This document shows, in pieces, positions 61,001 to 64,000 of a DNA stretch of 64,000 nt. Below the pieces are notes generated by a model that was not told the DNA's origin, did no database searches, and worked only from the letters and a program-made list of their open reading frames with translations. A program made the position numbers and the translations under genes. The stretch is from Lethocerus indicus (Eukaryota; Arthropoda; Insecta; Hemiptera; Belostomatidae): contig JACDQD010000006.1 of NCBI GenBank assembly GCA_019843655.1, forward strand, positions 7,742,034-7,806,033, in the 5' to 3' direction. Within the stretch, counting starts at the first letter, position 1, and each line of letters starts with the position of its first letter.

Positions 61001-62701
61001 GGTTGTTATACCCATATGTGAGGACAGATCTTCTCCATGGAAACTCCAATTAATTTTTAAAGGCTTATCACCTTTCGCAACATGACATGTTAACTGAACG
61101 CTGTCACCGTTACTAATCTCCTCCAAGGAAAATGGAATTATATGTGGTACCACTAATAAAATGAAAATTTTAAACAGTACAAGATACACTTTTCATTTGG
61201 GCAGACATTAAGTTTTGCCTAGAAATATGAGAACGCATATCTACATTTTATTGATCCAGTTTCATGATATTTTTATAAAGAGCAATGGTAAAAAGTGGGC
61301 TTTACAAATATAAATGAAACATAAAAAGATGCATAATCCAGAAAAAACTAAACATATCTCAATATGTTAAATACCATTTACTTTGAGAATAGCTGATTTT
61401 TCATCAAATCCTGCCATATTTATTGCTTTACAAGAATAATTGCCAGCATGTTTGGACTGAACTGAGGAAATGCTTAAGATCACATTACGATCACCAAGTG
61501 GAATCAAAGTGAACAAATCATTTGTCTGAATTTCCTTATTGTTGAACTTCCATTTAAGTGATATCGGGCTATCTCCTTCAATCACAGCACACGTAACTGT
61601 GACCAACTGCCCTTCGTTCAATGATTGATCACCAAAGGCAAATGGTAAAACCACTGGTCGAACTGCATAAATAAGCAACAGGAATAACTGAACACATAAA
61701 AGGGAATTGTAATAAGGAAAAGCAGCATTAGATGAAATAAAAAAATTGAATATAATCAGTAAAAGAGAGATCTAGTTACAAATCAGACAAACAATATTTA
61801 ACTGTTATTAAATTTGGTAATCCAGATGACCCTTTAAAAGTTTGGCCATAGTATTATCAATACTGCAAACCATTTATCATAAGTAGTGTTGTATATGAGT
61901 CGCGACCAGCAGCATTTGAAGCAATACACGTATAGTTGCCAAAATGTTTTGAAGCCACCACAGGTATAGTTAATAAACTAACCCGATCTGCAGCTGTCAT
62001 AGTTATTATCCCATCTTTGCCTTCTGATAATCCAAGAGGGTATTCCCACTTAATAATAAGTGGGACATCTCCAATTCCAACAATGCATTGTAAGTGGGCA
62101 AAACTTCCGACAGTTAATGGCACTGAGCCAAAAGTAAACGGACTTATTTTTGGTTCCTCTATAAACAAAACCATCCTTCAATTAACATAAAACACCACTT
62201 AGTCTTCAGAATTGATTAGAAAAAAATTTTTTAATGGTGAAACCATCTTTTAACTGAACTAAATGTTTATCAAATTATAAAAATCTTTGATTTATATTAA
62301 CATATGGTTAGCTATGGACATAAACTAAATAATTAAAACAAGGCCAAAAACAAATTAAACTAGCATCTCTTTTTTAAGACTACTACAGATGCAGACAATT
62401 TTATTTTTCTCTTAACCATTAACAGTAAGGAGAGTTGTATATTTGTCACTTCCAGCAACATTAGAAGCAATGCAGCTATAATTGCCTGCGTTGTGAGAAG
62501 CTAATGAAGGAATTGTCAATAAACTGACTCTTGGTGCAATCTGAGTAATTTTTACTCCAGCATTATCATTTTCCATTTCTGGATATTCCCAAGTTACATT
62601 CAGAGGTAGATCTCCAGTCCCAACGATACATTGCAAGTTGGCAAAACTTTCTGCATCCAAAGGTAGGTTACCAAATGCAAACGCGTTTATCTTGGGTTGA
62701 A
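24876..62701 (-). CDS. Dscam1: Dscam1-type cell adhesion molecule (3' part; 5' end beyond window)
   Basis: Down syndrome cell adhesion molecule: a neuronal self-recognition and immune receptor with ten Ig and six FNIII domains, a membrane helix and a signalling tail. The window holds, in transcription order, the Ig7 alternative-exon array (62701-43430) and the constitutive chain. Chain exons: 42012-41893, 41787-41617, 40836-40689, 40296-40148, 39978-39847, 39453-39286, 39194-38975, 38683-38442, 38348-38193, 38073-37934, 37131-36975, 36891-36622, 36278-36047, 35825-35649, 35563-35397, one of two TM exons, 33967-33812, 32456-32319, 31187-31009, 30324-30156, 29852-29700, 25981-25918 and 24942-24876. 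All phases agree. Domain order Ig7-Ig8-Ig9-FN1-4-Ig10-FN5-6-TM is diagnostic. Blocks such as ICPYATFHLLGFREEMDP and SDSKESNEISEAEC-like stretches match Drosophila Dscam1 as I remember it. One Ig7 exon should be chosen per transcript. Ig1-Ig6 must lie past base 64000. Confidence 0.93.
25982..29699 (-). other. large Dscam cytoplasmic-tail intron (3.7 kb)
   Basis: AT-rich intron between the tail exons ending NRNYPG and starting VASRANS. The only exon-like feature I see is the 45-bp candidate at 28782-28826, described separately. Confidence 0.6.
28782..28826 (-). other. candidate alternative Dscam tail exon with in-frame stop
   Basis: Minus-strand sequence with a strong pyrimidine-rich acceptor (...tttgctgtcag) and a GTAATA donor, and much less AT-rich than its surroundings. 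Read in the phase of the upstream exon (G|), it gives GLRAPAGRGIIV and then TGA at 28791-28789. It could be an alternative short-tail exon ending in a hydrophobic PDZ-like IIV, a poison exon, or chance. No transcript evidence is available here. Confidence 0.3.
29700..31187 (-). CDS. Dscam1: Dscam cytoplasmic exons (three)
   Basis: Exon 31187-31009 encodes GMEDDICPYATFHLLGFREE and the following MDPAKAMQFQTFPHQNG, ending HHRSGSQSM. Exon 30324-30156 encodes a Tyr/Asp-rich stretch (SPEYDDPANCTEDDPYGSQY ... SSRNSLGRRSVG). Exon 29852-29700 encodes SARNLPHSGSPEPPPPPPRN, a proline-rich SH3/EVH1-type ligand, followed by DSKESNEISEAECDQ. These are hallmarks of the Dscam1 tail, which binds adaptors such as Dock. 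A fold-back element sits in the intron at 30393-30688. Confidence 0.92.
30393..30688. mobile_element. palindromic fold-back element, copy 2 (in a Dscam intron)
   Basis: Same family as 3760-4097 and 48718-49123. The left arm begins with 'ctgttttgtggtctgc' (30404 on), the reverse complement of the right end of copy 3, but most of the left arm's interior is deleted ('gctagaccagtttctgttatat'-type junction). The right arm is full. A 13-bp direct repeat taccaaaatatta flanks it (30380-30392 and 30689-30701). Confidence 0.75.
31188..32318 (-). other. Dscam intron
   Basis: AT-rich intron in the tail region; I see no exon, repeat or RNA gene. Confidence 0.5.
32319..33967 (-). CDS. Dscam1: Dscam first cytoplasmic exons (two)
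   Basis: Exon 33967-33812 encodes DDIVYNQSMVGGNTIDKRRP then DLHDELGYIAPPNRKLPPVP, with a KLPPVP PxxP motif and GSNYNTCERIKR. Exon 32456-32319 encodes GRAGFCSGHTTWDPRRHMYE followed by ELTSHTPCRGRLPRCPGSDE. This second exon matches the TWDPRR..YEEL block of Drosophila Dscam1 but has a different, Arg/Cys-rich second half. Donors are GTACAG and GTGACT. Confidence 0.88.
32984..33080. repeat. dispersed ~97-bp repeat, copy A (Dscam intron)
   Basis: Nearly identical, same orientation, to 35899-35996. Shared text includes 'taattgatatttagaaaatg', 'catagatatttttaatttta' (or ttga) and 'gagaattgaatggtagag'. Confidence 0.85.
34432..34620 (-). CDS. Dscam1: Dscam alternative transmembrane exon B (distal)
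   Basis: A 189-bp exon, phase G|GT to G|, encoding GTVSPPKLGIPDVHQYFPWI, a juxtamembrane stretch, and the helix IVVPMVATVIVIFVGIIVIC followed by VAVSRRSRGPEQTRLRG. It has the same phases as exon A and so is interchangeable with it. This mirrors the two alternative TM exons (17.1/17.2) of Drosophila Dscam1, which direct axonal versus dendritic targeting; which is which cannot be told from sequence. Confidence 0.92.
34652..34825 (-). CDS. Dscam1: Dscam alternative transmembrane exon A (proximal)
   Basis: A 174-bp exon encoding GTIAPAREVPDSGYGSDSPL then KILLSNLNLVVPVVSAVLVI and IVAIIVICVLRGKGSQHKG. It is very close to the Drosophila alternative with LSNLNLVVPVV. Only 31 bp separate it from exon B, so the two cannot be spliced together by a normal-length intron; steric hindrance may enforce mutual exclusion (inference). 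Confidence 0.93.
35397..36278 (-). CDS. Dscam1: Dscam FNIII domains 5 and 6
   Basis: Exon 36278-36047 encodes APPHSPQVTLTSPTTNSITL through YRPEFGEWETVQLGPS and ends VTAYNR. Exon 35825-35649 finishes FN5 (SIGTGEESDTLNTRTKGTKP) and starts FN6 (FIEVSTNSVTLHLGSWSDGG). Exon 35563-35397 encodes DWIQVSNNLKPGGNFVVLDL and LEPATWYELRVTAHNNAGFA. FNIII hallmarks (Trp, the Y.LRVTA.N strand) are present. Confidence 0.92.
35899..35996. repeat. dispersed ~97-bp repeat, copy B (Dscam FN5 intron)
   Basis: Second copy of the sequence at 32984-33080, about 95% alike by eye. It lies in the short intron between the two FN5 exons. Confidence 0.85.
36622..36891 (-). CDS. Dscam1: Dscam Ig10 exon
   Basis: One 270-bp exon encoding the Ig domain between FN4 and FN5: VPARIASFDGKFTATFREDV, KLPCLAVGLPAPDITWKVKG, RMRQLPEGSLLIKSVTRTDA, GEYSCSVENSFGRDS. 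Both Cys and the Trp are present. Confidence 0.93.
36975..38348 (-). CDS. Dscam1: Dscam FNIII 3 (second half) and FNIII 4
   Basis: Exon 38348-38193 (DEQTRDSKITSSSETIIHGL, YTNYSMQVLAFTAGGDGVRS, IHCQTEQD) completes FN3. Exons 38073-37934 (VPESPSAVKALVMSPESILI, WKPPTQPNGVVSHYTVYFK) and 37131-36975 (KKEGKYEFWVTASTNIGEGQ) form FN4. The 0.8-kb intron 37132-37933 has no recognised feature. Confidence 0.92.
38442..39194 (-). CDS. Dscam1: Dscam FNIII 2 and FNIII 3 (first half)
   Basis: Exon 39194-38975 encodes APSGPPLGVNVEAVDQTSLK and WKPPERDSWNGEIQGYYVGY. Exon 38683-38442 encodes TYTQYSVVVQAFNKLGAGPT, TAEGTPEEAPHDPTCTTLTS and NGVINGYKVIYGPSDSWYG. The split codon AA|G across the intron keeps frame. 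Confidence 0.92.
39286..39978 (-). CDS. Dscam1: Dscam FNIII 1
   Basis: Exon 39978-39847 encodes EVPEAPDSLKVLDKSGKTVQ and APYDGNSPVKRYLIEYK. Exon 39453-39286 encodes WEVDIDRVMVPGHQNNAGVF and RPATTYHMRVVAENDIGTSE, ending VTIITAEE. It follows Ig9 directly, as in the canonical order. Confidence 0.92.
40148..40836 (-). CDS. Dscam1: Dscam Ig9
   Basis: Exon 40836-40689 encodes APPQFDTKLRNQTARLKDST and VLQCEAKGEKPIGILWNRNN. Exon 40296-40148 encodes RYTIREEILANGVLSDLSIR and EREDSALFTCVATNSFGSDD. The 392-bp intron between them holds a terminal-inverted-repeat element and an AT microsatellite. Confidence 0.93.
40354..40561. mobile_element. ~208-bp element with ~28-bp terminal inverted repeats (MITE-like)
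   Basis: The left end 'gaggtatcattaatcctctt' at 40354 and the reverse complement of the right end, 'gaggtgtcgttaatcctctt' (40529-40561), pair over about 28 bp with few mismatches. The interior has no coding potential. It lies in the Ig9 intron, directly beside the AT microsatellite. Confidence 0.65.
40572..40623. repeat. (AT)n microsatellite
   Basis: About 26 TA dinucleotides in the Ig9 intron, about 65 bp from the upstream exon's donor site. Confidence 0.95.
41007..41475. mobile_element. candidate inserted element in the Ig8-Ig9 intron
   Basis: This stretch is clearly less AT-rich than the neighbouring introns ('ctcgtctattccttgtcgga', 'gagcgagagatctgcag'). It is bounded by the 12-bp direct repeat aacttatatata (40995-41006 and 41476-41487). 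The right repeat runs into an (AT)n tract, so the flanking repeat could be chance. Family unknown. Confidence 0.4.
41480..41534. repeat. (AT)n microsatellite
   Basis: About 27 AT dinucleotides, 80 bp from the end of the second Ig8 exon. Confidence 0.95.
41617..42012 (-). CDS. Dscam1: Dscam Ig8 (first constitutive domain after the Ig7 array)
   Basis: Exon 42012-41893 (phase G|TG) encodes VPPRWIIEPTDQAFAQGRDA and KIECKADGFPRPVVTWKRAS. Exon 41787-41617 encodes GDSGDYKDLKPNNADIKVEE and GHYSCEASNGIGSGLSAVIT. VPPRW is the standard start of the exon that follows the alternative Ig7 exons in insect Dscam1. Its entry phase fits every Ig7 exon upstream. Confidence 0.94.
42013..43429 (-). other. intron between the Ig7 array and Ig8, with candidate docking structure
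   Basis: A 1.4-kb AT-rich intron with no exon recognised. It contains a nested stem-loop at 42633-42808, listed separately. In Drosophila the docking site for exon 9 choice has been reported downstream of that cluster, so this is where one would look. Confidence 0.5.
42633..42808 (-). promoter_or_regulatory. candidate RNA stem-loop (possible docking site for Ig7 exon choice)
   Basis: Outer stem ttgcactt (42633-42640) with aagtgcaa (42801-42808). Inner long arm taatttaatcacatcaag (42654-42671) plus agtaat pairs with attacttgatatgatcaaat (from 42728), with two mismatches and a small bulge. It is striking but lies in AT-rich sequence. The regulatory role is inference from position. Confidence 0.35.
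43430..43711 (-). CDS. Dscam1: Dscam Ig7 alternative v26 (last, divergent)
   Basis: 282 bp, same phases as the other alternatives. It lacks the PF.FG start seen in nearly all others (EIPSLVPITLTSEIAKEGDY) but keeps YVQLTCIAAKGDLPFTFNWY and NAGNYTCSATNVAG. It is nearest the constitutive Ig8 exon. Confidence 0.88.
44127..44411 (-). CDS. Dscam1: Dscam Ig7 alternative v25
   Basis: 285 bp: APKVQSFNFDENGLNEGTST, CMVIGDVPINISWYKDD, DSTVILSLAKLSRSDSGNYT, CIAINKAGFASHS. It shares the DDSTVILSL block with v24, so the two are sister exons. Confidence 0.92.
44707..44994 (-). CDS. Dscam1: Dscam Ig7 alternative v24
   Basis: 288 bp, entering as D (G|AT): LPQIEPFSFNKNAVSGGSSI, VMCTIVAGDFPMDIIWLKDG, DDSTVILSLTRLSLNHSGNY, TCLAKNSAGNTSHTAS. 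The donor is GTGCTT, the weakest of the array. Confidence 0.9.
45232..45519 (-). CDS. Dscam1: Dscam Ig7 alternative v23
   Basis: 288 bp: LPKIDPFGFGESPLFAGEAA, QVTCLVTQGDPPLDISWHFP, NKASMLLIEAAGAENQGNYT, CIAKNPVGYVKYSATLEVHG. It is related to the v20/v22 type. Confidence 0.95.
45733..46020 (-). CDS. Dscam1: Dscam Ig7 alternative v22
   Basis: 288 bp: PPRIDPFTFGESPIFAGESA, QVACLITQGDMPLSINWSFE, GNKALVLSIDSVSSINNGLY, TCTASNIAGYTSHSARLEIR. Sister of v20 (the same SFE.SE loop and AKAGNKAL). Confidence 0.95.
46167..46454 (-). CDS. Dscam1: Dscam Ig7 alternative v21
   Basis: 288 bp: LPKILPFDFDGSSIYAGQTA, CMVSEGDPPFEIVWSFDGDV, LAELGIFTNKLGHRGTVLFI, HRGNYTCTVKNPVGFTSRSA. Sister of v19 (GVFTNKFGRKG). 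Confidence 0.95.
46455..47481 (-). other. 1.0-kb intron inside the Ig7 array
   Basis: AT-rich spacer between v20 and v21. I see no exon relic in it. Confidence 0.5.
47482..47769 (-). CDS. Dscam1: Dscam Ig7 alternative v20
   Basis: 288 bp: APRIDPFTFGESLIFAGESA, QVTCFVAQGDLPINISWSFE, KAGNKALMLFIESVTTENIG, KYKCTATNLAGSASHSAYLK. Both Cys are present. Confidence 0.95.
47912..48199 (-). CDS. Dscam1: Dscam Ig7 alternative v19
   Basis: 288 bp: MPRITPFDFGDSPIFAGQAA, CMVSEGDTPLDIVWSFDGGV, EDLGVFTNKFGRKGSTLFID, HRGNFTCTAKNPAGVTRHSA. Confidence 0.95.
48390..48674 (-). CDS. Dscam1: Dscam Ig7 alternative v18
   Basis: 285 bp: LPRITTFSFGDSPIYAGQPA, QLTCFVSEGDLPLEISWNFV, KLGISTSQFGRMATLLIEST, SGTYICTARNPAGVANFSTE. 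Confidence 0.95.
48718..49123. mobile_element. palindromic fold-back element, copy 3 (inside the Ig7 array)
   Basis: About 406 bp; arms of about 175 bp pair almost perfectly around a short 'gcattttg'-type loop. The left arm runs from 'ccgtaggttcgtggtgtttc' and the right arm ends '...accacaaaacaggtatattga'. It is flanked by the 12-bp direct repeat aatattctttta (48706-48717 and 49124-49135). Its right end carries about 30 bp (49085-49115) that the left end lacks. Transcribed in the Dscam pre-mRNA, it would form a very stable hairpin between exons v17 and v18. Confidence 0.85.
49376..49663 (-). CDS. Dscam1: Dscam Ig7 alternative v17
   Basis: 288 bp: LPRITPFSFGDSPIFAGQPA, CFVSEGDLPLTISWNFNGHQ, NFAQLGISTSNFGKMANMLL, SGNYTCIAKNLAGVSNISAL. 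It ends AACA|GTAAAT instead of AATG|, so the split codon gives Ser where the others give Gly. Confidence 0.94.
49720..49965. other. sequence inserted into a duplicated array intron
   Basis: Compared with the homologous introns near 50.7, 51.3 and 51.9 kb, this stretch interrupts the shared text. It is less AT-rich and includes a perfect 8-bp hairpin gtgattgg-cagagctt-ccaatcac at 49788-49811. Origin unknown. Confidence 0.4.
50020..50080 (-). pseudogene. truncated Ig7 exon relic
   Basis: Minus-strand text after a cag acceptor reads VFSKITYFPFGNSLVFAD, a clear decayed version of VLPRITPFSFGESPIFAG. The rest of the exon is missing; intron-like sequence follows immediately. It is flanked by introns homologous to those of v14-v16. 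Confidence 0.7.
50362..50649 (-). CDS. Dscam1: Dscam Ig7 alternative v16
   Basis: 288 bp: LPRITPFSFGESPIFAGQRT, CFISEGDLPLDISWNFNGHQ, NFAQLGISTSNFGSMASMLL, SGNYTCIAKNLAGVSNMSAL. Member of the recent expansion. Confidence 0.95.
50948..51235 (-). CDS. Dscam1: Dscam Ig7 alternative v15
   Basis: 288 bp: LPRIIPFSFGESPIFAGQRA, CFISEGDLPLDIFWNFNGHQ, NFTQLGISTSNFGTMASMLL. Very similar to v14 and v16, with homologous flanking introns. Confidence 0.95.
51543..51830 (-). CDS. Dscam1: Dscam Ig7 alternative v14
   Basis: 288 bp: LPRIIPFSFGESPIFAGQPA, CFISEGDLPLDIFWNFNGHQ, HFAPLGISTSTFGRMASMLS, SGNYTCIARNVAGVSNMTAL. Confidence 0.95.
52132..52378 (-). pseudogene. broken Ig7 exon (41-bp deletion plus premature stop)
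   Basis: Both splice sites remain (acceptor before TATTACCTCGG; donor AATG|GTAAAA), but the exon is 247 bp, 41 bp shorter than its 288-bp siblings. The deletion removes the B-strand segment with the first conserved Cys and shifts the frame. In addition the conserved Trp codon of DISWNFNG is TGA. If chosen, it would truncate the protein. Confidence 0.9.
52379..52939 (-). other. intron inside the Ig7 array
   Basis: AT-rich spacer. The 69-codon plus-strand frame at 52664 shows no family features and I treat it as chance. Confidence 0.5.
52940..53230 (-). CDS. Dscam1: Dscam Ig7 alternative v13
   Basis: 291 bp, one codon longer than most because of an extra Thr in PRITTPFSFGDTSIFAGQRA; also CIISEGDTPLDISWSFNGEE, NLSELGISTSQFGNMASMLL, SGNYTCTARNIAGVTNITAL. 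Confidence 0.95.
53500..53632 (-). pseudogene. decayed Ig7 exon fragment (5' half)
   Basis: Minus-strand frame reads LPRVTPFTFSEFPIFSGQPT, then a stop, LAYIVSEGD, another stop, and LLKISWNFKST. The Cys has become Tyr, and the second half of the exon is not found. Confidence 0.8.
53860..54115 (-). pseudogene. strongly decayed Ig7 exon relic
   Basis: The minus-strand frame at about 53955-53865 reads FHGNLNIIQSLPGLPPLFRK then MVGMLSLTN, which lines up with FNGHQNFAQLGISTSNFGKM and ASMLLIES of intact exons. About 100 bp upstream, 'ITPFSC' may be its start. There are no intact splice sites or second Cys. Confidence 0.55.
54272..54559 (-). CDS. Dscam1: Dscam Ig7 alternative v12
   Basis: 288 bp: TPKIIPFTFGESQIFAGQAV, CIASEGDPPLEISWIYPGKG, LRLGVSTVKVGGTASMLQIA, SGNFTCVVKNSAGIAKHTAE. 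The acceptor aaaag is purine-rich and possibly weak. Confidence 0.94.
54823..55110 (-). CDS. Dscam1: Dscam Ig7 alternative v11
   Basis: 288 bp: VPHIIPFDFGESPIYAGQSA, CLIMQGDLPISIKWTFGGND, IRAGNKGSMLLIDSASSHHS, GRYTCTVKNRAGETNYSAVL. Confidence 0.95.
55420..55707 (-). CDS. Dscam1: Dscam Ig7 alternative v10
   Basis: 288 bp: KPRIMPFTFGDSQIYAGQSV, CFVIEGDQPLDIIWSFNGMD, EYLGILTTKIGIKTALLSID, HAGNYSCMAKNLAGVSSYYT. Confidence 0.95.
55708..56348 (-). other. intron inside the Ig7 array
   Basis: About 0.6 kb, slightly less AT-rich around 55900-56160. I found no exon relic or repeat. Confidence 0.45.
56349..56611 (-). pseudogene. frameshifted Ig7 exon (25-bp deletion)
   Basis: Splice sites are intact (TCCCACC entry; AATG|GTTAGT exit). 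The first part reads PPKVMPFSFGSVPLQVGTST, CSVSEGDIPLNITWLFN, DVHIVPDDED. The second part, FSVLNIEVLSPNNVGNYSCS and VQNKAGTASYTAPLLVNG, is in another frame. The length is 263 bp, 25 bp short of 288, so inclusion would shift the reading frame downstream. Otherwise well preserved, hence a recent loss, or an assembly error. Confidence 0.9.
56757..57044 (-). CDS. Dscam1: Dscam Ig7 alternative v9
   Basis: 288 bp: PPKVLPFTFGDEPLEGSQSV, CMVTAGDMPINITWLFNNLS, RRTSALSIESITESHAGNYT, CRAKNDAGVNSYTAQLYVNG. Confidence 0.95.
57341..57628 (-). CDS. Dscam1: Dscam Ig7 alternative v8
   Basis: 288 bp: PPKMKPFTFGDEPYEEGQTV, CSVSAGDLPIKMKWFFEGQP, GHRAISLNIDSVSWRHVGNY, TCYGENKAGIASYSAELFVN. Sister of v9 and of the frameshifted exon at 56349. 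Confidence 0.95.
57964..58010. repeat. (AT)n microsatellite
   Basis: About 23 AT dinucleotides in the spacer between v7 and v8. Confidence 0.95.
58252..58539 (-). CDS. Dscam1: Dscam Ig7 alternative v7
   Basis: 288 bp: SPQLQPFTFGERALNSGQLV, CGLTDGDSPVELRWLYNGQA, GERSTVLSISSVGALHAGNY, SCIAKNKAGMDTYSSVLVVN. Related to v3 (GQLVTV.C, IPLGDR). Confidence 0.95.
58909..59193 (-). CDS. Dscam1: Dscam Ig7 alternative v6
   Basis: 285 bp: RPYINPFVFEENTYAGEIVQ, CFVSKGDTPLKITWNFHGEE, LSSHMGMSTSRIGDRTSLLT, HSGNYTCTAENSAGQMEYSA. It ends in SG rather than NG. Confidence 0.95.
59194..60016 (-). other. intron inside the Ig7 array
   Basis: About 0.8 kb, AT-rich; no relic exon seen. Confidence 0.5.
60017..60301 (-). 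CDS. Dscam1: Dscam Ig7 alternative v5
   Basis: 285 bp: RPYIVPFSFEDNIFAGETVQ, CFVAKGDPPLKIMWHFHGEE, LSSHMGMSTSRISERTSLLT, HSGNYTCSAENLAGFTEYTV. Close duplicate of v6. Confidence 0.95.
60871..61152 (-). CDS. Dscam1: Dscam Ig7 alternative v4
   Basis: 282 bp, one codon shorter than v5/v6: VPHIIPFSLEEISNGDSVQL, CHVAKGDKPLKINWSFHGED, LSSHMGITTTKLGDRSSILT, HTGNYTCTASNRAGSASYTT. Confidence 0.95.
61375..61662 (-). CDS. Dscam1: Dscam Ig7 alternative v3
   Basis: 288 bp: RPVVLPFAFGDQSLNEGQLV, CAVIEGDSPISLKWKFNNKE, LGDRNVILSISSVQSKHAGN, YSCKAINMAGFDEKSAILKV. Confidence 0.95.
61871..62158 (-). CDS. Dscam1: Dscam Ig7 alternative v2
   Basis: 288 bp, entering as E (G|AG): EPKISPFTFGSVPLTVGSFA, CIVGIGDVPLIIKWEYPLGL, AADRVSLLTIPVVASKHFGN, YTCIASNAAGRDSYTTLLMI. 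Sister of v1 (the shared WEYP and RVSLLTIP). Confidence 0.95.
62417..62701 (-). CDS. Dscam1: Dscam Ig7 alternative v1 (first intact in window)
   Basis: 285 bp: QPKINAFAFGNLPLDAESFA, CIVGTGDLPLNVTWEYPEME, APRVSLLTIPSLASHNAGNY, SCIASNVAGSDKYTTLLTVN. It is the 5'-most intact alternative I can see. Whether more lie past 64000 is unknown. Confidence 0.94.
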
Positions 62702-64000
62702 CTGAACAGACATGGTGCTCATTATAATCGGGAGTTAAAGAAATAGTTTATTATGCGTGTCTCTGTCTGTGTATAAGTTATGTTGGTTTATTGGTTAGTT
62801 TGACAGACTAAATTACTTAAAATAAAAATGATTAATTCATTTAAATTGTAAATTTATAAAGAGTATAATTACTGTGAAGAGCTGGCATAAAATATTTAAA
62901 AAACTATATTTCTTTAATAACACTTATACATTTCATACTTATAATATCCAGACTCAGCTTAAAGTGTTACTAACAGCCCTTATTTAATCAATAAGGGCCT
63001 TTATAATAGCAATGTAGATCAAGTAAGAATATTTGTTTTTCCTGAAATATCTTATTCCTTTCTAAAACTGAATTGTAAAGTATTGGAGGGAACTGAAAAA
63101 TTTAACTGTCACATTTGTATATTAAAGGAAATATTAAAAAGAAATGTGAACCACAACTAATTTTTCTCAACTTACTCTAAAAACCAACATAATTTTTTGG
63201 TGATTGAATAAGTAAGAACACAACAAATGTTTAGCTGAGATTACTTTTATTTATGTAAAAGATAAAATGTTTAATGTTTTATTGACCTGAATGGTATTCA
63301 GAAGATATCTTGAATAAATAATAGGAGATTGAGAGATACATTTTTAATAGAATAAATACCAGTAAATATTATGCGATGACATGATAAATGATTAATCTTA
63401 TATACTTAAGTTCAAAAACGTAATACAAATTATTAGAAATGCATAATATAGAAAAAATATGGGAAAATGTATTTCCAATGAAAATGCAATCATATGTTAA
63501 ACAAATCAATTGACAAATGAATCTAAAATATTATCTTTTTTTACTATTAATTTTCAATACTATTAAACTTAAAAAAAATAAAATTTAAATACAAAGTTTT
63601 TTGGCTCAATGCAATATTCAAAATAAAGAAAAATATGTGTGCCCCTAAAATAATATAACTAAATTAATTTAAATACTGTTAATAGTATTTTTGATTTTTT
63701 TTAAAGACCGTGTATTATATTAAACTGGGAGTTAATTTGATAATTTTGTGTTTTAGGACCAAAGACTTTAGGAAATCATTTCAAAAAATACCATTAAAAC
63801 TCATTTCATGATTCATAAATAATATTGCAGAAATACTGGTACTCCAACAGAATTAGCAACTGTACATGTATTCTTAACATGAGGACCAAGATCAAATGAA
63901 ACTATAACCAGAAAATATGGCATTTCAAAAATATTATTATTGTGGTGCATAATACTTTATTTGTATCACTGCTATGAAAATGCTATTCAGTTCGGAAAGC
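62702..64000 (-). other. sequence upstream of the first visible Ig7 exon
   Basis: AT-rich, part of the Dscam intron upstream of v1. Apart from the relic at 63826-63900 I see no exon, repeat or RNA gene. Confidence 0.5.
63826..63900 (-). pseudogene. decayed Ig7 exon relic (3' end)
   Basis: Minus-strand frame reads GPHVKNTCTVANSVGVPVFL and then a stop after QYYL. This matches the F-strand motif HAGNYTCTAKNSAGV, with the Tyr lost. The 5' part of the exon is not recognisable. Confidence 0.6.

Overview
The window is a piece of an arthropod, most likely insect, nuclear chromosome. It is very AT-rich, with short exons split by GT-AG introns, (AT)n microsatellites and fold-back transposon copies. 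It carries an axonemal dynein gene and a Dscam gene with the pancrustacean style of mutually exclusive Ig exons. I cannot name the species.

Layout. (1) 1-8263, plus strand: the last 16 coding exons of an axonemal dynein heavy chain, best matching DNAH2 (AAA5/AAA6 and C-terminal region), ending at a stop codon. (2) 9524-10878, minus strand: a small three-exon gene resembling MEA1. (3) 11566-18529, plus strand: a complete 15-exon gene for a TMEM87A/B-like Golgi seven-helix protein, divergent from MEA1. (4) 18530-22240: AT-rich 3' sequence, then a sharply GC-rich 70/71-bp minisatellite (about 22241-22828) between the convergent 3' ends of TMEM87 and Dscam. (5) 24876 to the right edge, minus strand: the 3' two-thirds of Dscam (Dscam1-type). 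In transcription order this is an array of alternative Ig7 exons (62701 down to 43430), constitutive Ig8, Ig9, FNIII 1-4, Ig10 and FNIII 5-6, two alternative transmembrane exons, and a seven-exon cytoplasmic tail ending AYDTVAV.

The Ig7 array is the main feature. I count 26 intact, phase-compatible alternatives of 282-291 bp. There are also two full-span but frame-broken exons (56349-56611 and 52132-52378) and at least four shorter relics. Within it are a recent tandem expansion (49.4-52.4 kb), an ABAB two-exon duplication (45.7-48.2 kb) and several older subfamilies, so birth, duplication and decay of immunoglobulin specificities can be read directly. The first eight or so protein domains and any further Ig7 exons lie beyond base 64000.

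Repeats that the genes do not explain: a long palindromic element in three copies, each flanked by an 11-13 bp direct repeat, two of them inside Dscam introns and one of those inside the Ig7 array; a ~208-bp terminal-inverted-repeat element in the Ig9 intron; a ~98-bp dispersed repeat pair in Dscam introns; a degenerate ~100-bp tandem repeat in a dynein intron; and a stem-loop in the intron just downstream of the Ig7 array that is a candidate RNA docking structure.
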